This document shows, one piece after another, positions 35,401-43,244 of a stretch of DNA of 64,000 nt. The stretch is from the NCBI RefSeq assembly GCF_008086345.1, contig NZ_CP043006.1:4090032-4154031 (forward strand), written 5' to 3'. The notes beneath the pieces were generated by a model. That model had not been told where the DNA came from. It saw only the letters and a list, made by a program, of their open reading frames with translations, and did no database searches. Position 1 is the stretch's first letter; the number at the start of each line of letters is the position of its first letter. A program made the position numbers and the translations under genes. Source of the stretch: Chitinophaga sp. XS-30. GTDB taxonomy: Bacteria; Bacteroidota; Bacteroidia; Chitinophagales; Chitinophagaceae.

Positions 35401-35604
35401 AAAAATGTTGAAATAGGCTATACGCTTCCAAAAGAGCTGACCAAAAAACTGAGGATGGGCGGCGCCAGGGTGTACCTGATGGGGTACAACCTTTACGTCT
35501 GGGATGATGTAAAATACTGGGACCCGGAAATGGGCAACCGCAACAAGGGTATGAGCTACCCCATGTCCCGCAGTTTTACATTCGGTCTTGAGGTAAACTT
35601 ATAA
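32407..35604 (+). CDS. SusC/RagA family TonB-linked outer membrane transporter
   Basis: 1065 residues, normal length. Signal peptide to about residue 40 (TGIAYSQ), then a carboxypeptidase-D regulatory-like domain (GKVTSSDGDPLVGASVRIRN), the TonB-box region DEVVIVGYGKQKR, plug domain with WIRGISTFRGGSRPLILVDG and LKDAAATAVYGAEGANGVILV, and a 22-strand barrel ending FTFGLEVNL. It imports oligosaccharides together with the SusD-like protein encoded 24 bp downstream. Absence of an STN domain fits control by the two-component pair rather than by an ECF sigma factor. Confidence 0.96.
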   Translation: MRKLLKKVKNAQSVSGLCRILSVGALAMLFQLISTGIAYSQNNGTVPKEAQQGRKRITGKVTSSDGDPLVGASVRIRNTSIGTATNNEGLYVIDALATDVLSFSYTGFLTKDTTLNGRTVLNVVLQPDVLLTDEVVIVGYGKQKRQAMVSSISTIGSRELMSPTGNITGNLAGQLSGLISIQRTAEPGRDDAEFWIRGISTFRGGSRPLILVDGIPREINDIEPDEIETFSVLKDAAATAVYGAEGANGVILVTTKRGIVSKPRISFRAEHSTASPQRLPEFVDSWEYLELANEALANDGFDPYKTSEQIERYRSGEDNDLYPNTNWMKELLAKSVQNQRYTLNFRGGAENAKYFVSMAYFNQEGVFKKNPMGKYDSDFDFQRYNLRSNIDLKVSKTTQLNIDLAGQYVNRLTANRSPDDIFGFMLNTPPHLFPTIYSDGTLATYQIQSDGNNRSPYNMLYNQGYRKEFSTQIQSNVGVTQDLKIVTTGLSASARVSLDYEGNASTLRNYWPSLYNATGRDADGKLVYITSVSGSPQLTDPEFTGTSSYRNIYVEGSLNYARTFGKHTVGGMVLYMQKENQRSDAVLPYRKQGLVGRATYSFANRYFIEGNFGYTGSEAFAEGNRFGFFPAVGVSYFVSNEPFYPEALRNVLSSAKIRLSYGRTGNDNTGGSRFLYRATFNTSGHTFNQGIGSTGGTNGMGAGIYDLLFVNNTIAWEIEKKRNVGVDLGFFDNTIELTADYFNNRRSGILIQRNTINAATGFHANPWENYGIVDNHGVDASLKSSHNIGQFRVSARGTFTFARNKIVEYDELPQNHPWMAVTGTRVGDQSLYIAERLYTDDDFVRTENANGTYSYQLKPGLPVVSMQGTLGPGDIKFADLNNDNIIDNNDRKRGIGNPENPEINFGFGLNVEYKGIYMSVFLQGTGNSSTLLGQGNSNFWPFNWGVEKANYRTAFLDRWTADNPRQDVVMPRIHSHYAYNVNKEPNTWWLRNSSFLRLKNVEIGYTLPKELTKKLRMGGARVYLMGYNLYVWDDVKYWDPEMGNRNKGMSYPMSRSFTFGLEVNL

Positions 35605-35628
35605 AATCCGGCCAAAAAAATTTTAAGC

Positions 35629-37464
35629 ATGAAAACAAGAATTATACATACGCTTTTGATAGCACTTACCCTGGGATATTTTACGTCCTGCAGCAAGTTC
35701 CTGGATGTGTCCGATGAAGTGGCAGGTGGTATCAGCGATATTTCCCAGGTATTTGATAACGTGGACCGTACAAGAAAATGGTACTCCCAGGTGTTTAATA
35801 ACCGCCCCGATTATTCTATGGTATGGGTAGAAACAGACGGTATGGGCAACCCATGGACAGCCTATGCCGATGAGATCTTTACAAGGCTGGCCAACAACGC
35901 TGGAAAATATAACGAGTGGAATTCCTCAAACTCCGCTGCGCAAAGATGGAAAACGCTGTACGAAAGTATCCGCCAGGCCAATATATTCCTGGAAGAAGCG
36001 AAGCCCATTGTAGAGGAGGGCGGCCCCGGCGCTGCCGTGCTCACCGAACCTGAAGTAGAGCGATACAAAGCCAATGTGCGGTTTATGAGGGCGCTGTACC
36101 ACTATTACCTGATGGAGCTTTACGGACCCATAACTATTGTGGACCACTCCATGACTTTGGAAGACGAGCTGGATCTGCCCCGTAATTCTCTCGATGAAGT
36201 GATAAACTTTATTGACACGGAGCTGCTGGCAGCTATGCAAGGCATGGAACAGGAGCCCTACCACAACAATGAATCTTTTCGTGCCGTTCCCACCAAGGGC
36301 GTAGCATTAGCCGTTCGGGCAAAGTTATGGGCATATGCCGCCAGCCCGCTCTTCAACGGAGGGTTTGCCGAGGGGTTGCAATTGACGAACAAGGACGGCA
36401 AACGCCTGTTCCCGGATCGCGACGACAGCAAACTGCAGAAAGCTGTGCAGGCCTGTAAAGAATTCATCGAATATGCCGAACAGGGCGGACGGTATCAGCT
36501 TTACAAAAACGCCGGCACTTTCGATCCCGAAAAGTCTGTATATGAACTGTTCCAGGTGTACAATACGGAAATTATCTGGGCCAATTCGGCCACATCCTGG
36601 AAAGCTTACAACGGCGGTGGTTTTGACCAGTACGCCACTCCCAGGAGCGAGCCTTCCGGCCTGGGCGCCTTTCACGTACTGCAGGAGCTCGTTGATGATT
36701 TTTACATGTCGGATGGTTATCCTGTCAAAAGCACTTCTTTCCTTCCGGCATCCCCTGCATACAGCGAAACCGGTTTTTCCACGCTCGATGAAGTAGAAGT
36801 TTCCAACATGTATATCGGGCGTGAACCCCGTTTTTATAACACGATCACTTTTTCCGGCAAAAAATGGCATATCAGCAACAATGAAACGCAGTTTTACAAA
36901 GGTGGCAATTCGGATAACTCTGTAGGAGATGGCGCCCCCTTTACGGGATATCTTTTATACAAGCGGATGAACCGTACGGTGTATGGCCGTACCCCGGGAG
37001 TAACCTCCATGTACAGGCCTTCCATTATATTCCGCCTGGCAGAGTTTTACCTGCTTTATGCCGAACTGCTCAATGAAATGTCGCCTGCGGACCCGGATGT
37101 GCTGAGATACGTTAACCTGATACGGGAGCGTGCCGGCATCCCGAAGCTGGAAGACCTGAACCCTGCCATCATGGGCAACCAGGATTTACAGCGCGAAGCC
37201 ATACGCCGCGAAAGGCGTATAGAGCTGGCTACGGAAGGACAGCGGTATTTCGATGTACGCCGGTGGATGATAGCCGAAAATGCACCCGGACAGGGTGGTC
37301 AGGGCGGTGACTTTACCGGTATGAATCCGGATGGGAACAAGGTGGCATATCATGTGCGCAGAAAGGTGCAGACCCGTAGCTTCAAGCGTAAGAACTACCT
37401 GTACCCTATACCACTGGCCGAAATGCAAAGAAGTGAAAATCTTGTACAGAACCCTGGCTGGTAA
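35629..37464 (+). CDS. SusD/RagB family glycan-binding lipoprotein
   Basis: 611 residues. Lipobox TSC at about residue 21, the first TPR-like helices (WKTLYESIRQANIFLEEA), ALYHYYLMELYGPITIV, and the C-terminal RagB signature RRERRIELATEGQRYFDVRRW and YPIPLAEMQRSENLVQNPGW. It forms the lid over the SusC barrel and binds the glycan at the cell surface. A pair with the preceding gene (24-bp gap). Confidence 0.95.
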   Translation: MKTRIIHTLLIALTLGYFTSCSKFLDVSDEVAGGISDISQVFDNVDRTRKWYSQVFNNRPDYSMVWVETDGMGNPWTAYADEIFTRLANNAGKYNEWNSSNSAAQRWKTLYESIRQANIFLEEAKPIVEEGGPGAAVLTEPEVERYKANVRFMRALYHYYLMELYGPITIVDHSMTLEDELDLPRNSLDEVINFIDTELLAAMQGMEQEPYHNNESFRAVPTKGVALAVRAKLWAYAASPLFNGGFAEGLQLTNKDGKRLFPDRDDSKLQKAVQACKEFIEYAEQGGRYQLYKNAGTFDPEKSVYELFQVYNTEIIWANSATSWKAYNGGGFDQYATPRSEPSGLGAFHVLQELVDDFYMSDGYPVKSTSFLPASPAYSETGFSTLDEVEVSNMYIGREPRFYNTITFSGKKWHISNNETQFYKGGNSDNSVGDGAPFTGYLLYKRMNRTVYGRTPGVTSMYRPSIIFRLAEFYLLYAELLNEMSPADPDVLRYVNLIRERAGIPKLEDLNPAIMGNQDLQREAIRRERRIELATEGQRYFDVRRWMIAENAPGQGGQGGDFTGMNPDGNKVAYHVRRKVQTRSFKRKNYLYPIPLAEMQRSENLVQNPGW

Positions 37465-37510
37465 ACAAAACCTGCAGACATAAAAAACTATGTATTTTAA
37501 ATTGAATTAC

Positions 37511-38665
37511 ATGATGAACAATTATAAAGTGTTCGCATTTGCAGCCAAGACCTTGCTGTTCGGCCTGTTATTCGCAGGCTGCGGCAAAAATCTCCCGGAG
37601 GTGAAAGAAGTAGGCGTGGAAAGCATCAGTTTAAGTGAAGAGCTTAGCAGCGGCGTTACGCTGCTGAAAGGCACTACGCTCAATATTGGCTGGAAAGTGA
37701 CCGTACTGCCCGAAAATGCAACGGACAGGGCGGAGAATTTTTCTTCATCCAACCCGGATGTGGTCTCGGTAAACGGTAATGGCATGCTGACGGCGAAAAC
37801 CGAAGGTGTTGCCACGATTACCATATCAGTAGGTGGAAAGAACGTTGAATTTACCGTAACATCGGTAGATAAAATAATTGTACCGGCGACAGCTATACAG
37901 ATCCTGGCATCCGAACTGCAACTGAAGAAGGGAGAACAGCATAACCTGCTTAGCCTGATCATGCTTACACCACTTGAGGCAAATGATGGATTGAATTATG
38001 CTTCTTCTGATCCGGAGGTGGTTTCAATAACCCAGGAAGGCTTGCTGGAAGGCATTTCCAAGGGAACGGCTACCATCACTGTATCCTCCAGACAAAATCC
38101 TTCCGTTAATGCTACGATAACGGTAGAGATAGTGCCCTTTAGCGGCGATTACCCAAGGGAAGGCTGGACAATGACCGCCTCTCATGAGTTGATGATCGCA
38201 ACCGGTGATCCGGAAGGCAACTCATTGTCGGCTGCCATCGACGGTGATCTCGCCACCAATTTCTGCCTCGTAAGGCCGGGCAAAACATCCGGTACGACCA
38301 CTAAGGTAACGGTGCCTTCCGGAGCGGCTATTTATTTTACCGTAGATATGAAGACGGCCCAGGATGTGAATTACTTCAGAATACGTCACAGGAACATTAC
38401 ACAGGCCTTTATAAGATGGTACGGATTTGATGAGATATCCGGCAGCAACGATGGTATAAACTTCGAAGTGATTGCAACAGATGTGGTTATTCCCGATGCC
38501 GCAACAGCATCCCTGCAGGAAACCGTTGATATCCCCCTGCCAAAATCCAACTATCGTTACCTGAAATTCTATGCACAGAAAGCACAATGTTTTAACCAGG
38601 GATCGTACACATCACAGGGCAATACCGTACAAATACAGGAGTTATATCTTGGTATAACACCCTGA
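37511..38665 (+). CDS. Surface lipoprotein with BIG2 repeats and a discoidin (F5/8 C) domain
   Basis: Start taken at ATG 37511; lipobox AGC follows a clear signal. 384 residues. Two bacterial Ig-like (BIG2) domains: about 30-110 (LNIGWKVTVLPENATDR through VATITISVGG) and 120-205 (ISKGTATITVSSRQNPSVNATITV). The C-terminal 150 residues form a discoidin-like domain. Position behind SusCD suggests a surface glycan-binding protein. No catalytic residues seen. Confidence 0.82.
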   Translation: MMNNYKVFAFAAKTLLFGLLFAGCGKNLPEVKEVGVESISLSEELSSGVTLLKGTTLNIGWKVTVLPENATDRAENFSSSNPDVVSVNGNGMLTAKTEGVATITISVGGKNVEFTVTSVDKIIVPATAIQILASELQLKKGEQHNLLSLIMLTPLEANDGLNYASSDPEVVSITQEGLLEGISKGTATITVSSRQNPSVNATITVEIVPFSGDYPREGWTMTASHELMIATGDPEGNSLSAAIDGDLATNFCLVRPGKTSGTTTKVTVPSGAAIYFTVDMKTAQDVNYFRIRHRNITQAFIRWYGFDEISGSNDGINFEVIATDVVIPDAATASLQETVDIPLPKSNYRYLKFYAQKAQCFNQGSYTSQGNTVQIQELYLGITP

Positions 38666-38733
38666 ACCCTGTAGAAGACAATAAAACATTATTATTCGCT
38701 AACGCTGGTCAAGTGAAAATAAAAATGCATTAT

Positions 38734-40269
38734 ATGAAACGATTAATAGTTGCAGTATGTATGCTCAGCGGTACCTTACTGTACAATGCCTGCCATAAAT
38801 CATCGGGCACTACCGGTGAGCCGCCGCCGGTAAACCCTCCCCCACCATCCGGTGAGGATGATCTGTCCGCATTCACCGTAGACAGTACGTTCACGAACCC
38901 GATCATGCCCGGCGGTGCTGATCCCTGGGTGGTCCAGAAAAACGGGACGTATTACTATACTTTTACCCAGGGCAGCAAACTGGTTATCCTGGAAACCAGA
39001 AACATGTCATCGCTGGCATCGGCACGCAGGTATGAAGTCTGGACGCCCCCCTCCGGTCAGTCTTATTCAAAAAACCTGTGGGCGCCCGAGCTGCATGAGA
39101 TTGATGGGAAATGGTATTTTTATTTTGCAGCCGATGACGGCGCGAATGCCAATCATCGCATGTATGTGCTCGAGAATTCTTCGCCTACTCCTGTAGAAGG
39201 GAACTGGGTGATAAAGGGGAAAATATCCGACCCTTCGGACCAATGGGCGATAGATGGTACAGTATTGCGGCATGGCGGCCAGCTATATATGATGTGGTCG
39301 GGAGGCAATGCCGGGGCGCCGCCGCAGCATATTTACATCGCAAAGATGAGCAATCCCTGGACCATCTCAGGCGAAAAAGTGATCATATCGTCGCCTGTCT
39401 ATGATTGGGAAAAGAAGGGTAATCCTATCAATGAAGGACCGCAGGTGCTGACCAATCCCCAGGGCCGGGTATTTGTGGTGTATTCAGGCAGCGGTTACTG
39501 GGTAGATGGCTATTGCCTGGGGCTGCTCACACTGAAAGAAAACGGGGATCCGATGAATCCTGCTGACTGGACGAAGAAGGACCAACCGGTTTTTTCCATG
39601 AGAGCAGAAAGCAGCGCCTATGGCCCCGGACATAATGGTTTTTTTAAATCCCCCGACGGAAAAGAAGACTGGCTCATTTACCACGCACGTACACGCGCGG
39701 GCGGCGGCGATAATAACGGCCGCAACCCACGGATCCAGCGCTTTACCTGGAACGCTGACGGGGCACCCAACTTTGGCGCCCCGGTGAATATTGCCATACC
39801 GCAAAACCGCCCCTCCGGTGAGAAATGGCGATACATATACCCCAAGACCGAATGGGCTATTGCAGCATTCAGCTCGGAGGAAACTGTCAACAGTCGTCTG
39901 GCATCCCGCCTGATAGATAATAATACCGCTACCTTCTGGATTGCGCGGTACTCTTCTGATCCAACGGATTACCCCGGACATTGGGTGACCGTAGACATGG
40001 GAGAAATATCCGGCGTTGACGGCTTTATCATCAACCAGAAAGAAGGTGATCGCAAAATAAAGGAACTGCAGCTACTGATCAGTAATGACAATAGTTCCTG
40101 GGAAAACCTTGGGGTATTTACCCTCAATAATATCGATCTGTTGAAACAATACATAGATCTGCCTCAACGCAAGCAGTTCCGCTATTTCAGGCTGGCTCCC
40201 AAGTCCGGCTACGATGCCCAGCGTCAACCCGGCCTGGCAGAAGTATCTGCATTCAGGTTTAAAGATTAA
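38734..40269 (+). CDS. GH43 family glycoside hydrolase with C-terminal discoidin domain
   Basis: Start at ATG 38734 (MKRLIVAVCM), lipoprotein-like signal (NAC), then a Pro-rich linker. Residues about 55-350 form the five-bladed GH43 propeller: base Asp in NPIMPGGADPWV, pKa-tuning Asp in QWAIDGTVL and acid Glu in NPINEGPQVL. The last 130 residues (HWVTVDMGEISGVDGFIINQ to the end) form an F5/8 type C carbohydrate-binding domain. GH43 members attack arabinan, arabinoxylan or galactan. With GH105 neighbours, arabinose-bearing pectin side chains are the likely substrate. Confidence 0.88.
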   Translation: MKRLIVAVCMLSGTLLYNACHKSSGTTGEPPPVNPPPPSGEDDLSAFTVDSTFTNPIMPGGADPWVVQKNGTYYYTFTQGSKLVILETRNMSSLASARRYEVWTPPSGQSYSKNLWAPELHEIDGKWYFYFAADDGANANHRMYVLENSSPTPVEGNWVIKGKISDPSDQWAIDGTVLRHGGQLYMMWSGGNAGAPPQHIYIAKMSNPWTISGEKVIISSPVYDWEKKGNPINEGPQVLTNPQGRVFVVYSGSGYWVDGYCLGLLTLKENGDPMNPADWTKKDQPVFSMRAESSAYGPGHNGFFKSPDGKEDWLIYHARTRAGGGDNNGRNPRIQRFTWNADGAPNFGAPVNIAIPQNRPSGEKWRYIYPKTEWAIAAFSSEETVNSRLASRLIDNNTATFWIARYSSDPTDYPGHWVTVDMGEISGVDGFIINQKEGDRKIKELQLLISNDNSSWENLGVFTLNNIDLLKQYIDLPQRKQFRYFRLAPKSGYDAQRQPGLAEVSAFRFKD

Positions 40270-40310
40270 TAATGGAGGATAAAATGATGTTTAATAGAAA
40301 AATAAGTATA

Positions 40311-41414
40311 ATGTATAAGCAGATCTTTACGTTGCTGTTGCTATTGCCTTTTCAGCTTTTAGTGGCGCAAAAAAGCAGCCTGAATAAATTTCCCGAAGGT
40401 TATACGCCCGAAGAGGTAGGTAAACTGATAGCATACCGATTTATAGATGCGAAACATGCGTTACATGCGGGTAAATGGATCAGCTATCCGGAAACATTCT
40501 ATTGGAACGGCTCGCTTAAATATGCATCGTTGGTAAACGATAAAGCGCTGCTTGATCTTTTGGAGAAAAAATTCCAACCGCTTTTTACAACAGAAAAAGC
40601 TTTTTTGCCCATTAAAAATCATGTTGATCTGAATATGTTTGGCAGCCTGCCGCTGGAGCTTTATCAGATAACAAAAAACGAAAAGTATCTGGAGCTGGGA
40701 TTGCCCTATGCCAATACGCAGTGGGAAGTTCCTGCAACGGCCAATGCTGGGCAAAAATCATGGGCAGAAGAGGGATTCTCCTGGCAGACACGGCTTTGGA
40801 TCGATGATATGTATATGATCACCATCATACAATCCCAGGCATATAAAGTAACCAAAGATGTAAATTATATTGATCGTGCAGCCAGAGAAATGGTGCTGTA
40901 CCTGGATACGCTGCAACGGCCGAATGGCTTGTTCTATCATGCCCCGGATGTGCCGTTTTACTGGGGGCGCGGTAATGGATGGATGGCTGCAGGCATGGCG
41001 GAGCTGCTGCGTTCCTTACCAGAGGATAACCAATACCGTCCGCGTATTATGCAGGGCTACCGGGCAATGATGGAGAGTTTAAAAGCACATCAAACGCCTG
41101 AAGGCATGTGGAATCAGTTAATTGATGAAAAAGACAGCTGGGCGGAAACATCAGGATCAGCAATGTTTACCTATGCATTAATTACAGGCGTAAAACAAAA
41201 ATGGCTGAATGCTAAAGAATATGCTCCTGTGGCCCGGAAAGCCTGGATGGCTTTAGTGCCGTATGTTGATGAAAAAGGAGCGGTTGCCGGAGTTTGTGTG
41301 GGGACCAATAAAAAGAACGACAAACAGTATTATTACGACCGTCCGCGCAGAACAGGAGATTATCACGGGCAGGCTCCCTACCTTTGGTGTGTTGCAGCGC
41401 TGCTTGAAAAATAA
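40311..41414 (+). CDS. GH105 family unsaturated rhamnogalacturonyl hydrolase
   Basis: Start taken at ATG 40311 (MYKQIFTLLLLLPFQLLVAQ, a signal peptide ending in VAQ); an ATG at 40272 would add 13 unlikely residues. 367 residues. SWQTRLWIDDMYM holds the catalytic Asp, followed by YWGRGNGWMAAGM, MWNQLIDEKDSW and RRTGDYHGQAPYLW. Periplasmic, unlike the lipoprotein paralogue at 31121. It directly precedes another paralogue, which it resembles closely, so the pair looks like a tandem duplication. Confidence 0.9.
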   Translation: MYKQIFTLLLLLPFQLLVAQKSSLNKFPEGYTPEEVGKLIAYRFIDAKHALHAGKWISYPETFYWNGSLKYASLVNDKALLDLLEKKFQPLFTTEKAFLPIKNHVDLNMFGSLPLELYQITKNEKYLELGLPYANTQWEVPATANAGQKSWAEEGFSWQTRLWIDDMYMITIIQSQAYKVTKDVNYIDRAAREMVLYLDTLQRPNGLFYHAPDVPFYWGRGNGWMAAGMAELLRSLPEDNQYRPRIMQGYRAMMESLKAHQTPEGMWNQLIDEKDSWAETSGSAMFTYALITGVKQKWLNAKEYAPVARKAWMALVPYVDEKGAVAGVCVGTNKKNDKQYYYDRPRRTGDYHGQAPYLWCVAALLEK

Positions 41415-41539
41415 GCATCATCGTGACAAGTGATACTACTTTATCTCTACCCTCCTTCCGCAAAAGTGAGCTTCAAAGAGCTATTCAATTTACGGACGTA
41501 AAAAATAGCGTCAAGTCAGTCAGTCAAAAAAACAGCCTT

Positions 41540-42640
41540 ATGTTCAAAAATTTGTTGCTATCGCTACTAACCGTTCTTTCCATTCAGGGTTTATCCGCGC
41601 AAAATCCCCTGTCGGGTTTTCCGAAGGGGTTTACGCCGATGGAGGTTGGGAAGGATCTGGCCTATCATTTCGTTGATTGCAAGCATGATCTGTATGCTGA
41701 GAGATGGATCCATTATGCCGAAGTATGTACATGGAACGGCGCGCTGGATTATGCCCTGAAAACAAAGGATCAGCAGCTAATCAAACGGTTGCAGCTTAAA
41801 TTCGAACCCTTCTTTGGCCGGGAAAAGGCGCTGCTGCCGCCCATGAACCATGTGGATTACAATATGTTCGGAAGCATTGCCCTCAAACTCTACCAGGTAA
41901 CAAAAGATACCCGGTACCGGGATATGGGATTGGCTTATGCTGATGCCCAGTGGAACGTGCCGGAGCATGCAAAACCGGATGAAAAAGCATGGGGTGAAAA
42001 GGGGTATTCCTGGCAAACACGGCTGTGGATTGACGATATGTACATGATTACCGTTGTACAAAACGAGGCATACAAGGTTACCGGAGATACAAAATATATC
42101 GATCGCGCAGCAAAGGAAATGGTGCTGTATCTGGATGAATTGCAACGTCCAAACGGCCTTTTCTATCATGCACCGGATGTCCCTTTATACTGGGCAAGAG
42201 GAGATGGCTGGATGGCTGTAGGCATGGCCAACTTACTTGGTGATCTGCCCAAAGACCATAAAGACAGGTCGCGTATTATGACAGGCTATCTGGCTATGAT
42301 GAAAAGCCTGAAAGATTACCAGAGACCAAATGGCATGTGGAATCAATTGATTGATGAGCCGGACTTTTGGGCAGAGACATCCGGAACGGCTATGTTCACC
42401 TACGCGTTTATCCGGGGTATTCAACATGGTTGGCTGGATGCCGCAGCATACGGCCCCGCCGCACGGAAAGCCTGGATGGCTATGGTTCCGTATATCGACG
42501 AACGCAAAAACGTGACCGAAGTTTGTATTGGTACGGGCAAGAAGAATGATAAACAGCACTACGCCAACCGTCCGCGAAATGCCGGTGATTTTCATGGGCA
42601 GGCGCCATATCTGTGGTGTTCGGTGGCGCTGATGGAATAG
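41540..42640 (+). CDS. GH105 family unsaturated rhamnogalacturonyl hydrolase
   Basis: Start taken at ATG 41540 (MFKNLLLSLLTVLSIQGLSAQ signal peptide); the frame is open from 41423 but the extra 39 residues do not look coding. 366 residues. The catalytic Asp lies in SWQTRLWIDDMYM, followed by YWARGDGWMAVGM and MWNQLIDEPDFW. Sister of the preceding gene (125-bp gap). Last gene of the operon. Three GH105 enzymes in one locus suggest differing size or linkage preference or different compartments, which is inference. Confidence 0.9.
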   Translation: MFKNLLLSLLTVLSIQGLSAQNPLSGFPKGFTPMEVGKDLAYHFVDCKHDLYAERWIHYAEVCTWNGALDYALKTKDQQLIKRLQLKFEPFFGREKALLPPMNHVDYNMFGSIALKLYQVTKDTRYRDMGLAYADAQWNVPEHAKPDEKAWGEKGYSWQTRLWIDDMYMITVVQNEAYKVTGDTKYIDRAAKEMVLYLDELQRPNGLFYHAPDVPLYWARGDGWMAVGMANLLGDLPKDHKDRSRIMTGYLAMMKSLKDYQRPNGMWNQLIDEPDFWAETSGTAMFTYAFIRGIQHGWLDAAAYGPAARKAWMAMVPYIDERKNVTEVCIGTGKKNDKQHYANRPRNAGDFHGQAPYLWCSVALME

Positions 42641-42672
42641 TTCGGTAACTTTGACAAGTTAAATATAACCGA

Positions 42673-43215
42673 ATGACAAACAGCAGTTTTACACCTTTCC
42701 CGGTTTTGACAACCAAAAGGCTGACGCTCAGGCAATTGTCAGTTGATGACGGGCAGGATATCTTTGCTTTGCGTGCTGACGCAGCAATAAACAAATATCT
42801 TGACAGGCAAGCCAGCAAGACGATTGAAGACGCCATAAACTTTATCAATAGGATCAATGATAACATTAAAAAGAATGACTCCGTTTATTGGGCCATAACT
42901 TTGACAAATAGCAAAACCTTTGTGGGCACTATTTGTCTTTTTGACTTTTCAAATGACAAAAACAGGTGCGAAATCGGCTATGAGCTTTTGAGCAACTTTC
43001 AAAAGCAGGGAATAATGAAAGAAGCGGCTGGAAAAGTTATTGACTATGCCTTTCAGACAATCCGACTTAAAAAGATAGCAGCATTTACGCATAAGGACAA
43101 TCAGCGTTCAACCAACCTTCTAACGAAATTTGACTTTAAAAAATCAGCGGAAACCGACAAAGAAAACCCGGAGTATAATATTTTCACGCTAACAAATTCA
43201 GCTGAAAGTATTTGA
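42673..43215 (+). CDS. GNAT family N-acetyltransferase (RimJ/RimL type)
   Basis: 180 residues. TTKRLTLRQLSVDDGQDIFALR opening, WAITLTNSKTFVGTICLFDF, then CEIGYELLSNFQKQGIMKEAAGKVIDYAF with the acetyl-CoA loop and IAAFTHKDNQRSTNLLTKFDFKK: all typical of the ribosomal-protein/antibiotic acetyltransferase-like group. Acceptor unknown. It follows the polysaccharide operon by 32 bp but is more AT-rich and probably unrelated in function. Converges on the ABC/M1 gene (29-bp gap). Confidence 0.88.
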   Translation: MTNSSFTPFPVLTTKRLTLRQLSVDDGQDIFALRADAAINKYLDRQASKTIEDAINFINRINDNIKKNDSVYWAITLTNSKTFVGTICLFDFSNDKNRCEIGYELLSNFQKQGIMKEAAGKVIDYAFQTIRLKKIAAFTHKDNQRSTNLLTKFDFKKSAETDKENPEYNIFTLTNSAESI

Positions 43216-43244
43216 ATATGGCTGAACGCAATAGTTCGTTTATT

